Source of the DNA: Desulfolutivibrio sulfoxidireducens
GTDB lineage: Bacteria > Desulfobacterota > Desulfovibrionia > Desulfovibrionales > Desulfovibrionaceae
Length of the DNA: 64,000 nucleotides
Direction of reading: 5' to 3'
Assembly: GCF_013376475.1 (NCBI RefSeq)
Contig: NZ_CP045508.1
Span: 2,454,001-2,518,000, forward strand
Below are positions 56,820 to 64,000 of the stretch, piece after piece (position 1 is the stretch's first letter; each line of letters opens with the position of its first letter). Below the pieces are notes generated by a model, which searched no databases, was not told the DNA's origin, and saw nothing but the letters and a program-made list of their open reading frames with translations. Both the position numbers and the translations under genes were made by a program.

Positions 56820-57710
56820 TCAGCGGCACACCCACAGGACCGACCCGGCCAACTGGTGAAAAAGCACGTCGCTGACCGAGCCGAAAAAGGCCCGGGAGAG
56901 ACTCCCGAAGGGGGCCCGGCCCCGGCCGTCGCCGGTGCGTCCGGCGGCCACCACGGCGAATCGTCCGGCCTCGGCCTCGGCTAAGACGGCCTGGGCCACG
57001 TTCTCGGCGACCACCTCCCGGGCGCCGACGCGCTCATCAGGCACGCCTCGCGCGGCCAGGACCTTCCTGGCCCGCGCAAAAACCTCGCGGGAGTCGTCCG
57101 GACCGCCCCTTCCGGGCCTGGCCACATGCAAAAGGGTCACGACGTGCCGCGTTTCGCCGGCAAGCATGGCCCCCACGTGGTCCACGGCCCGCAGGGCGGC
57201 GTTCGAGCCGTCCACGCAGGCCAGGACCCCCGAACGGGCATAATCCGGGAGGCGGCAGACCCACAGGGGAAAGTCGAAGGCCCCGCGCATGATGTCCACG
57301 CCCACCCCGCGACCCAGAAAGGCGCTTAGCCCGGCGAAACCGCGCTGCCCGAGGACCACGGCGTCATAATCGCCGTATTCGCCTTCCATGATCAGGTGTC
57401 CGGAGCGGGGAAAGCTTCCGAAGATGAATTTCTCCTCGATCTTGCGGGGGGAAAAGCCCTGGCGCAGAAGGCTGTCGCGGGCGGCGGCCAGGGCCGCCCG
57501 GCCCTTGTCCTCGATCTGGCCGGCGCGATCCTCCAGTTCCGTCTTGGTCTCGTAGGAGAGTTCCTCGGGCCATACGGCCGGAGGCTGCGGGGCGATATGA
57601 AAGAGCGTGACCCGGATCAGCTCTTTTACGTCGAAGAAATGCTTCATGAAGCCGACGCCGTAGAAAACGTCCGGATCATCCCCTATGGTCACCAAGAAGT
57701 GCTTGTCCAT
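56820..57710 (-). CDS. Tandem UspA-domain protein
   Basis: 296 residues. Two universal-stress domains: residues 1-155 and 160-296. The second has GxxxxxxPFGSLSRAFFGSVSDVLFHQ (nucleotide-binding Gly/Ser loop) and ends SVLWVCR. It is likely induced by starvation or stress. The promoter at 57773-57801 drives it alone. Confidence 0.88.
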   Translation of the reverse strand: MDKHFLVTIGDDPDVFYGVGFMKHFFDVKELIRVTLFHIAPQPPAVWPEELSYETKTELEDRAGQIEDKGRAALAAARDSLLRQGFSPRKIEEKFIFGSFPRSGHLIMEGEYGDYDAVVLGQRGFAGLSAFLGRGVGVDIMRGAFDFPLWVCRLPDYARSGVLACVDGSNAALRAVDHVGAMLAGETRHVVTLLHVARPGRGGPDDSREVFARARKVLAARGVPDERVGAREVVAENVAQAVLAEAEAGRFAVVAAGRTGDGRGRAPFGSLSRAFFGSVSDVLFHQLAGSVLWVCR

Positions 57711-57772
57711 ATGCCATCCCCTGGTTCAACCCCGCCGCAACAGCGGCCCGACTTCCGCAAGCCCATGCGATA

Positions 57773-57801
57773 CCTATATAACTTCTCGCAATAGCTCACA
57801 A
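57773..57801 (-). promoter_or_regulatory. Promoter of the UspA gene
   Basis: On the minus strand TTGTGA, 17-bp spacer, TATAGG. Confidence 0.5.
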
Positions 57802-57878
57802 TTCATTTTTTGCTGTTTTCGCGGCATGACTTCTCCCCAAACCGGGAAGACGAAAAAAAACGCCCCCCGCAACCCGTG

Positions 57879-57906
57879 TTGACAGACGGCGATTGGCACG
57901 TACACT
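57879..57906 (+). promoter_or_regulatory. Promoter of the Tim44-like gene
   Basis: TTGACA (57879-57884), 16-bp spacer, TACACT (57901-57906), about 31 bp before ATG 57938. Confidence 0.6.
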
Positions 57907-57937
57907 GACGAAAACCCGCGACACGAAAGGACGCCTC

Positions 57938-58870
57938 ATGCCAAAATCCGCCCGCCCCGCGTTGTCCCGTCCGGCCAGCGGCCTGATCTCCGGCCTGGTC
58001 CTGGTCCTGGCCGCCGAAACGGCCGCCTTCGCCGCGTCCGTCGATTCCGTGGACCAGCCCCAGGCCCCGGGCATGTTCGGGGGCGGGCTCATAAGCGCCC
58101 TGTTTCTCGGCGAACCCTTCACCGGGCCGCGTCTGGCCGATATCGCGATCATCGGGCTGGTGGTCTTCATGCTCTTTCGGCTGCTGGCCGGCCGGCGCTC
58201 CACCCCGGCCGGCCCCGACAGATCCGCGCTCCCAAAGCCGCCCGCCGCGAAAACGGCCTCCCGCCCCACCCCGGAAACCGACACTCCGCCGCCGCCCCCC
58301 GGCCCCGCCCCGGACACGCGCGACGCCCCCACCCACCCCGCCCCGGGCATGCCCTCGCGGACCAGTGGCCCGGCCGAACAGGAGCCGTCCCTGGAACGGG
58401 TCTACCAGGCGGCCGAGGCGGCCTGGGGCGGGCTTCGCTCCACGCCGTCGACCGCGGCCCCGGCCCCGGCCCCGGGCACAACGCGACCTGTTTTTCAAAA
58501 CGACGACGAGGAATTTCTGGCCGGGGCCAAGGCGGCCTACGCCCGCATTCGGGAGGCCATGGAAAAGGGAAACCCGGCCGAGGCGGCCGCCTTCGTCGCG
58601 CCGGATTTTATCAATGAACTTGGCCGGCTGGCGAAAGAGCGCTTTGGAGGGCAGGCCGGCCCGCCCTCGCGACTGTTGCTCATCGAGGCCGGCATCGTGG
58701 ACCGCCGGACGCAGGGGGTCGTGACCCGGGTGGACACCCTCTACGAGGTGCTGGCCAAACGGGACGGCCAGACCGGGGACGACCGGGAGCGGGAGATATG
58801 GACCTTCGAGCGCGACGAGTCGCGTCCCGGGGCCGTATGGCTCTTGACGGCCATCAGGCCGGATGCCTGA
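57938..58870 (+). CDS. Tim44-like domain membrane protein
   Basis: 310 residues from ATG 57938 (AAAGGAC). A signal or first membrane segment (about 12-32), a second membrane helix (about 68-87), a Pro-rich linker (about 90-180) and a C-terminal Tim44-like domain (about 185-310; FLAGAKAAYARIREAMEKGN, WLLTAIRPDA). Function in bacteria is not established. Its end overlaps the PilZ gene on the opposite strand. Confidence 0.82.
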   Translation: MPKSARPALSRPASGLISGLVLVLAAETAAFAASVDSVDQPQAPGMFGGGLISALFLGEPFTGPRLADIAIIGLVVFMLFRLLAGRRSTPAGPDRSALPKPPAAKTASRPTPETDTPPPPPGPAPDTRDAPTHPAPGMPSRTSGPAEQEPSLERVYQAAEAAWGGLRSTPSTAAPAPAPGTTRPVFQNDDEEFLAGAKAAYARIREAMEKGNPAEAAAFVAPDFINELGRLAKERFGGQAGPPSRLLLIEAGIVDRRTQGVVTRVDTLYEVLAKRDGQTGDDREREIWTFERDESRPGAVWLLTAIRPDA

Positions 58871-59567
58871 CGGCGACGCGCTCCTCGTCGTCGGGGGCCT
58901 CTTCCTCGACGCCCGTGCCCTCGCGGCACGTGTCATCGATCTCGGCCAACTGCTCGGGCTTGACGTCCATGAACACCAATCCGATTCCGGGCAGCATGCC
59001 GGGCTCCCCCCAGGGGCGCGTCCAGCGCACCAGGGAGAAGATCGGCGTGGCATCGGAGAGTTCGAGGATCCGCAGATGCGTAAACCGCGACTGGCTGAAA
59101 TCCTCCTGGGTGATGACGAAGCAGCCGCTTTGGGAGATGTTGAGGATGTTGGCCCTGGCGGGCTCCCGCATGTCCGGGTCGTCCTCGCGGGAGATCAGGG
59201 CGTTGAGCTTGACCGGGTAGCGGATGGTGCACCGTTTGCGATCAGGGCAGAACGTGCCGCAATTGTGTAAAAAGCAGTCGAGATCGTCGAGAAAAAGGAC
59301 GTTTTTCCCCGAACGGTCCACCTTGGCGCGCAGGATGGGATAGGATTCGCTGACCCGAAAAAGCCGGTCCCGCTCGGCCCGGGGCGAGCGCATGACCTTT
59401 TGGATGTCCAGTACCAGTCCCCGGCACGGTTTCTCGGACAGCCGCTCCAGGAACTCGGGAATGCTTCCGGCAATGACCCCGGCAACCCCCAGACGGCTTA
59501 GCTCCGTGAGGTAGAGTTCTTTGCGGTCGGCCAGAATCAAAAGGCCATCGAGATGTTTTGCGGTCAT
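58854..59567 (-). CDS. PilZ-domain c-di-GMP-binding protein
   Basis: 237 residues from ATG 59567 behind GAGGAG. An unassigned N-terminal region (about 1-120) is followed by a PilZ domain. Its c-di-GMP motif is in RKRCTIRYPVKLNAL (R-x3-R pattern) and NILNISQSGCFV (D/N-x-S-x2-G). It may bind c-di-GMP produced by the GGDEF protein elsewhere in the window. Confidence 0.85.
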   Translation of the reverse strand: MTAKHLDGLLILADRKELYLTELSRLGVAGVIAGSIPEFLERLSEKPCRGLVLDIQKVMRSPRAERDRLFRVSESYPILRAKVDRSGKNVLFLDDLDCFLHNCGTFCPDRKRCTIRYPVKLNALISREDDPDMREPARANILNISQSGCFVITQEDFSQSRFTHLRILELSDATPIFSLVRWTRPWGEPGMLPGIGLVFMDVKPEQLAEIDDTCREGTGVEEEAPDDEERVAVRHPA

Positions 59568-59724
59568 CGACACACTCCTCGCCGTACCGGGTTCGTCTCG
59601 TCCCCCATGCCGGGGGCAACGCCGCAAGCCGCCATGCATCCTCGCCAGTCCCGAAACCTCCCCCATGGCCTCCCCGACGGCGCGCGCCCGGCAGGCCGTT
59701 GTCCCAGTCCGCGCCGAGCCCGGC

Positions 59725-59758
59725 CCGGACTCCCGTCGGGAGCCCGGGCCGGGGTCAC
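59725..59758 (-). other. GC hairpin between asd and the PilZ gene
   Basis: CCCGGCCCGG...CCGGGCCGGG forms a long stem. There is no clear T-run, so a terminator role is uncertain. Confidence 0.4.
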
Positions 59759-59813
59759 TGGCCGACCACACAGGTCGAGGAAGAACTCCGTTGCGCGATG
59801 TCTCCCTGGCTCC

Positions 59814-60839
59814 CTACGCCGTCAGCCTGCCGCGCTCGATGAGCAGTTCGGCGATCTGCACGGCGTTTAAGGCCGCTCCCTTCCTGATGTTGTCGGCCAC
59901 GATCCACAGGTTCAGGCCGTTTTCAATGGTGGTGTCCTCGCGGATGCGCCCCACGAACACGTCGTCCTCCCCGGCCGCCTGGATGGGCATGGGGTAGATT
60001 TTCTCCGAGGGGTTGTCGAGGACGGTAATCCCGGGCGACTGGACCAGGATGGCCCTGGTCTGGGCGGCCGTCAGCTTTCTTTCCGTCTCGACGTTCACGG
60101 ATTCGCTATGGCCGTAAAAGACGGGCACCCGCACCGTGGTGGCCGTGACCCTGATTTCGTCGTCGCCCATGATCTTGGCCGTCTCCTTGATCATCTTGAT
60201 CTCCTCGAAGGTGTAGTCCCCTGTGGAGAACACGTCGATCTGCGGCAGACAGTTGAAGGCGATCCGGTACGGATAGACCTTGGCCTCGGGCTCCTGCATG
60301 TTGAAAAGCTGGCGCACCTGGGTCTCGAGCTCCGTGATGGCCTTTTGCCCGGTCCCGGACACGGCCTGGTAGGTGGACACGATGACCCGTTTGATTTTCG
60401 CCGCGTCGTGCAGGGGCTTTAGGACCACGACCATCTGGATGGTGGAGCAGTTGGGATTGGCGATGATGCCCTTGTGCCAGTCCACATCCTGGGGGTTGAC
60501 CTCGGGCACCACCAGGGGCACTGCCGGGTCCATGCGCCAGGCGCTGGAATTGTCCACCACCACGCATCCGGCCTTGACCGCGTGGGGGGCGAATTTTTTC
60601 GACGTCGCGCCGCCGGCGGAAAAAAGGGCCAGATGGATGCCCTTGAAGGAATCCTCGGTCAGTTCCTCGACGGTCAGTTCACCGTCCTTGAAGGGGACGG
60701 TCGTTCCGGCGGACCGGGCCGAGGCCAAGGCCCGCACGGTTTTCGCCGGAAAATCCCGCTGCTCGAGCGTCTTGAGCATTTCCCTGCCAACGGCCCCTGT
60801 GGCCCCGACCACGGCCACGACCAGATCGCCCCTTCCCAT
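59814..60839 (-). CDS. asd: Aspartate-semialdehyde dehydrogenase
   Basis: 341 residues from ATG 60839 behind GGAGGATGGT. An NADP-binding Rossmann motif VVGATGAVGREML (about 10-22) and the catalytic Cys131 in ANPNCSTIQ are present. It reduces aspartyl phosphate to the semialdehyde for lysine, methionine and threonine synthesis. It is last of the ABC-F-mutT-metF-asd run. Confidence 0.95.
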   Translation of the reverse strand: MGRGDLVVAVVGATGAVGREMLKTLEQRDFPAKTVRALASARSAGTTVPFKDGELTVEELTEDSFKGIHLALFSAGGATSKKFAPHAVKAGCVVVDNSSAWRMDPAVPLVVPEVNPQDVDWHKGIIANPNCSTIQMVVVLKPLHDAAKIKRVIVSTYQAVSGTGQKAITELETQVRQLFNMQEPEAKVYPYRIAFNCLPQIDVFSTGDYTFEEIKMIKETAKIMGDDEIRVTATTVRVPVFYGHSESVNVETERKLTAAQTRAILVQSPGITVLDNPSEKIYPMPIQAAGEDDVFVGRIREDTTIENGLNLWIVADNIRKGAALNAVQIAELLIERGRLTA

Positions 60840-60915
60840 ACCATCCTCCATAGCGACGGGTTTCAGATGCACAAGGCGCGTGCGGCGCCCCGATGACGTT
60901 TTGTTTGCCCAGACG

Positions 60916-61788
60916 TTACAGCCCAAGGCCCCCGATGATTCGCAGGCAGGCCTCGGCCTTGTTCAGGGTGTACAGGTGCACCCCGGGCGCGCCGCCCGAG
61001 ATGAGTTCCCGGGCCTGGGCCGTGGCGTAGGCGATGCCGCGCTCGGCCACGGCGGCGCTTCCGCCTTGGGCATCGGCCTCCTCCAGGGAGCGCAGATAGT
61101 CCGGGGGGATGGTCGCGCCGCAAAAGGACAGCATGCGCCTGACCCCGGCCAGGCTGATGACCGGCAAAACCCCGGGCAGCATGGGCGCGTCGATGCCTTG
61201 GGCCCTGGCCCTGGCCACGAACTCGAAATAGCGGCGGTTGTCGAAAAAAAGCTGGGTCACGCCGAAGTCGCCGCCCGCATCCAGTTTGCGTTTGAGGTAT
61301 TCCAGGTCCATCTCCGGCGACACGGCCTGGGGATGGACCTCGGGATAGGCGGCCACGCCGATGCACAGGGACGGATACTCGGCCCGGATAAAGGCCACCA
61401 GATCCGAGGCGTGCCGGAACTGGTCCGAATCCGGGATGAAATCGGCCTGCCCCTTGGGCGGATCGCCGCGAAGGGCCAGGACGTTGTCCACGCCGGCGTC
61501 CACCAGGGCGTCCAGGAAGGCCCGGATGTTTTTCTCGCTGGCCCCGACGCAGGTCAGGTGGGCCATGGGTTCGAGTCCGTATTCCCGCTTCATGCGGGAG
61601 ACGATCTCCAGGGTGTTGGCCTGGGTGCCTCCGCCCGCGCCGTAGGTCACGGACACGAAAAGGGGGTTGGCGGGCCTGAGCCAATTGACCACGTCGAAAA
61701 ATCCCGGCCAGGCGCTTTTCTCCTTGGGCGGGAAGAATTCGAGGGAGACGAAGGGCCTCTCTCGCTTTAAAAGCTCAATGATCTTCAT
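60916..61788 (-). CDS. metF: Methylenetetrahydrofolate reductase
   Basis: 290 residues. MetF family: LEFFPPK at the N-terminus, SVTYGAGG, LTCVGAS, LALRGDPP and a C-terminal PGVHLYTLNK. It reduces methylene-THF to methyl-THF for methionine synthesis. Methyl-THF also feeds corrinoid methylation, a link to HgcA that is only inferred. It overlaps mutT by 14 bp. Confidence 0.94.
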   Translation of the reverse strand: MKIIELLKRERPFVSLEFFPPKEKSAWPGFFDVVNWLRPANPLFVSVTYGAGGGTQANTLEIVSRMKREYGLEPMAHLTCVGASEKNIRAFLDALVDAGVDNVLALRGDPPKGQADFIPDSDQFRHASDLVAFIRAEYPSLCIGVAAYPEVHPQAVSPEMDLEYLKRKLDAGGDFGVTQLFFDNRRYFEFVARARAQGIDAPMLPGVLPVISLAGVRRMLSFCGATIPPDYLRSLEEADAQGGSAAVAERGIAYATAQARELISGGAPGVHLYTLNKAEACLRIIGGLGL

Positions 61789-62227
61789 ATGCTTCCTTTA
61801 AATCACCGGACACGAAAGACGGCGGTCCCGCAATCCCGGCCAGTTCTCCGACGATGTCCACATCGGCATCGAGAAAGGGATAGGCCCGGGCCTGGTCCGG
61901 GGTGAGCCAGGCCAGTTCCTGTCCTTCCAGGGCGGCGGGTTCACCGGGGAAATCCCACACGTGAAAAAACAAAAGCCGCACGCGCAGTTCCGGATAGGCG
62001 TGGGACGTCTCTTTCCAGAACACGAGGCGCGAGGGAAAAATCCCAAGTTCCTCGCGCAGTTCCCGGGCCAGGGCCGCCCGCGGCGTCTCGCCGGCCTCGA
62101 CCTTGCCCCCGGGGAACTCCCACATCCCGGCCATGGCCTTTCCCGGCGGGCGACGCACGGCCAGAAAGCGGCCATCCCGCCAGATAACGGCGGCCACCAC
62201 GTCAAGACAGCCGGACAGTCGCGTCAT
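61775..62227 (-). CDS. NUDIX hydrolase (MutT-like, 8-oxo-dGTP pyrophosphatase)
   Basis: 150 residues. Nudix box GGKVEAGETPRAALARELREEL (about 40-61) is complete. It should remove oxidised nucleotides such as 8-oxo-dGTP. It begins 9 bp after the ABC-F gene and overlaps metF. Confidence 0.85.
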   Translation of the reverse strand: MTRLSGCLDVVAAVIWRDGRFLAVRRPPGKAMAGMWEFPGGKVEAGETPRAALARELREELGIFPSRLVFWKETSHAYPELRVRLLFFHVWDFPGEPAALEGQELAWLTPDQARAYPFLDADVDIVGELAGIAGPPSFVSGDLKEAYEDH

Positions 62228-62236
62228 GACCCGGCC

Positions 62237-64000
62237 CTATGGCTCGACGATGGCGGTCCGGCGGGCCTCGAGAGACTCAATTTCTTCCTCCAGATTCCCC
62301 ATGCGGGTCAAGAGGTTTTCGGCCTTTTCCGTCAATTCATGATATTTTTTGGACAGTTCCGTAAAAAGTCCCCTGTCGGCATAGGCCGTTGGGTCGGCCA
62401 TGGTCGTTTCCACCCGGTGCTGTTCGGCCAAAACGGCCTCGAGTTCGGCATCCAGGGCCTCGTAGGCCTCTTTTTTGGGCCGAAGCTCCCGGTACACGGC
62501 GTTTCGCTCCTCGGCCAGGCGGCGTTTGCGTTCCTTGTCGTCCTTGCGGCTGGCCCTGGCCGTCTGTTCCAGGACGGATTCGGCCCGGGCCGCCTCGCGA
62601 AGGCAGCGGTCGTATTCCTCGAAGCCGCCCAGATGCACGGTGATGCCGCCATGCCCCACAGACCACACCTCCTGCGCCACCTCGGCCAGCAGGAACCGGT
62701 CGTGGGCCACCACCAGGATGGTCCCGGAATAGTCGACAAGGGCCCTGGTCAGGGCCTCGCGGCTCTCCAGGTCCAGGTGGTTGGTGGGCTCGTCCAGGAC
62801 CAGAAAATTGGCCCGGGCCGCGAAGAGTCCGGCCAGAAGCAGTCGGCTTTTCTCGCCGCCGCTGAGAAGTCCCACGGGCCGGTCGAAATACGCCTCGCCG
62901 AGCAGAAAAAGCCCCAGGATGGAGCAGACCTCCTGGTGGGAGGCCTTGGGGCCGGCCATGCGCCTCATCTCGGAAATGACCGTCTGGTCGGTGGCCAGAA
63001 GTTCGGTCTGGTGTTGGCTGTAGTAGCCCATCTTGATGCCGGCGCCCACGCGCACCCGGCCGGTCCGGGGGGAGAGATCGCCGGTGACGAGCTTTAAAAG
63101 CGTGGTCTTGCCCGCGCCGTTGGGTCCGACCAGGGCGATCTTCTGGCCCCGGTAGATATGGAAGGTGAGCCCGTCCCACAGGGTCTTGCCGCCGGGGAAG
63201 GCGAAACTCACGTCAGCGGCCGAGACCACGGTCTTGTCCCCGCGCTCGGGCTCGGGCAGGGTAAAATTGAGCGCCGGGCCGCCGGATTCCGGCCGGGCCT
63301 CGCGCAGATCCTCCAGCTCCTTTTCCAGGCGGGTCACGCTTTTGAGCTTGCTCTGGGCCTGCCTGGCCTTGGAGGACTTGAAGCGGAAGCGGTCGATGTT
63401 GGCCATCTGACGCTTGATTTTTCCGTCGATGCTCTGGGCCTGCCTGCCGAGGCGGGCGTCCAGTTCATCGCGCCAGGCCAGGAATTCGGAGAAGGACCCC
63501 GGCCGCACCACCGGTTTGGCGTCCCCCAGAAAAAGGGTCTTGGTGGCCACCCGGTCCAGAAAGACCCGGTCGTGGGCCACGAACACAAGCACCCCCTGAT
63601 AGGCCAGAAGATAGTTCTCCAGCCACTCCACGGCCTCCAGGTCCAGGTGGTTGGTGGGTTCGTCCAATAAAAGCACATCCGCGCCGGCGGCCAGCACCCG
63701 GGCCAGCTTGGCCCTCTCCCGCCAGCCGCCGCTTAGGGCCGCGAGTTCAAGGCCCCACTGCTTCTCCTCGAATCCAAGGCCGGCCAGGATGGCCTTGGCC
63801 CGGTGCTCGGGATTGTATCCCAGCTCGTGTTCCAGGCGGGTCTGCCGCGCGGCCAGTTCGCCAAGCGCGGCCTGGTCCCCGGCCCTGGCGGCCTGGTCCC
63901 ACTCCAACCAGAATGTCCCCCAGGACGGCAACGCGGCCATGACGAAGGACAGAAGGGGCGTGGCCAGATCATCCGCGCCCAGTTCCTGGGCCACATAGCC
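62237..64000 (-). CDS. ABC-F family ATPase, cut at the window end
   Basis: The visible 585 or more residues lack the true start, which lies beyond 64000, with the first Walker A. Seen are the first signature and Walker B (LSGGWRERAKLARVL, LLLDEPTNHLDLEA), the inter-domain linker (KIKRQMANIDRFRFKSS), the second ATP-binding domain (GPNGAGKTTLL, LSGGEKSRLLLAGL, LVLDEPTNHLDLE) and a C-terminal coiled coil rich in Glu/Arg. ABC-F proteins act on the ribosome. The subtype (Uup, EttA, YheS) cannot be settled. Confidence 0.9.
   Translation of the reverse strand, partial: GYVAQELGADDLATPLLSFVMAALPSWGTFWLEWDQAARAGDQAALGELAARQTRLEHELGYNPEHRAKAILAGLGFEEKQWGLELAALSGGWRERAKLARVLAAGADVLLLDEPTNHLDLEAVEWLENYLLAYQGVLVFVAHDRVFLDRVATKTLFLGDAKPVVRPGSFSEFLAWRDELDARLGRQAQSIDGKIKRQMANIDRFRFKSSKARQAQSKLKSVTRLEKELEDLREARPESGGPALNFTLPEPERGDKTVVSAADVSFAFPGGKTLWDGLTFHIYRGQKIALVGPNGAGKTTLLKLVTGDLSPRTGRVRVGAGIKMGYYSQHQTELLATDQTVISEMRRMAGPKASHQEVCSILGLFLLGEAYFDRPVGLLSGGEKSRLLLAGLFAARANFLVLDEPTNHLDLESREALTRALVDYSGTILVVAHDRFLLAEVAQEVWSVGHGGITVHLGGFEEYDRCLREAARAESVLEQTARASRKDDKERKRRLAEERNAVYRELRPKKEAYEALDAELEAVLAEQHRVETTMADPTAYADRGLFTELSKKYHELTEKAENLLTRMGNLEEEIESLEARRTAIVEP

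Overview
The window is high-GC DNA from a strictly anaerobic, probably sulfate-reducing bacterium of the Desulfovibrionaceae. The evidence is a ferredoxin-dependent 2-oxoacid oxidoreductase operon, a Desulfovibrio-type trimeric porin, DUF169 and DUF2325 proteins, a C_GCAxxG_C_C redox protein, Fur-controlled Feo iron uptake, and an hgcAB mercury-methylation pair. Species-level identity is inference.

Region by region. 1-2.7 kb: a FecR-domain secreted protein whose Gly/Ser repeat tail carries a 5-bp frameshift, flanked by two direct copies of a ~185-bp terminator-bearing segment, then a periplasmic cyclophilin. 2.8-8.0 kb: korDABC followed by a single-chain SucC-SucD fusion. 8.1-13.5 kb: a small secreted protein, three consecutive SGNH/DUF459 hydrolase-like genes, and a NupC-type transporter. 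13.5-17.6 kb: a ~265-bp non-coding direct repeat on each side of a frameshifted IS4-type element and a chemoreceptor gene. 17.8-20.5 kb: DUF169 protein, then a fluoride riboswitch, crcB and a DUF190/CBS protein. 20.5-26.8 kb: an iron-responsive block with two Fur-like promoters, comprising a Cys-rich miniprotein, DUF2325 protein, TPR protein, HD-GYP and GGDEF proteins, and feoAB. 26.8-36 kb: a ZraSR-like two-component pair, DUF1566 protein, TadG-like protein, mini-HTH, and a NarXL-like pair. 36-41.4 kb (all minus strand): two arsenate reductases, a VKOR/thioredoxin-like membrane protein, a C_GCAxxG_C_C protein, the arsR-hgcA-hgcB operon, and two feoA genes, one behind a Fur-like promoter. 41.5-46 kb: FMN riboswitch-ribB, a hairpin cluster, TrpB2, porin and cold-shock protein. 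46.3-52 kb: a lipoprotein, cbpA-cbpM-clpB and an Smr protein. 52-57.7 kb: a three-gene signalling operon (two kinases, one sigma54 activator) whose first kinase carries a Rossmann-like domain, then a tandem UspA protein. 57.9-64 kb: Tim44-like protein, PilZ protein, and the ABC-F-mutT-metF-asd run, with the ABC-F gene cut by the window end.

How the genes fit together. Kor makes succinyl-CoA from 2-oxoglutarate with reduced ferredoxin, and the SucCD fusion could recover ATP from it. Three Fur-like promoters link iron uptake with small Cys-rich proteins and c-di-GMP enzymes. The arsR-hgcAB operon with arsC genes and thiol-redox proteins makes a mercury/arsenic/thiol neighbourhood. This neighbourhood, especially the repeat-extended HgcA, the operator overlapping the arsR start and the Rossmann-fused kinase, is the most interesting part of the window.
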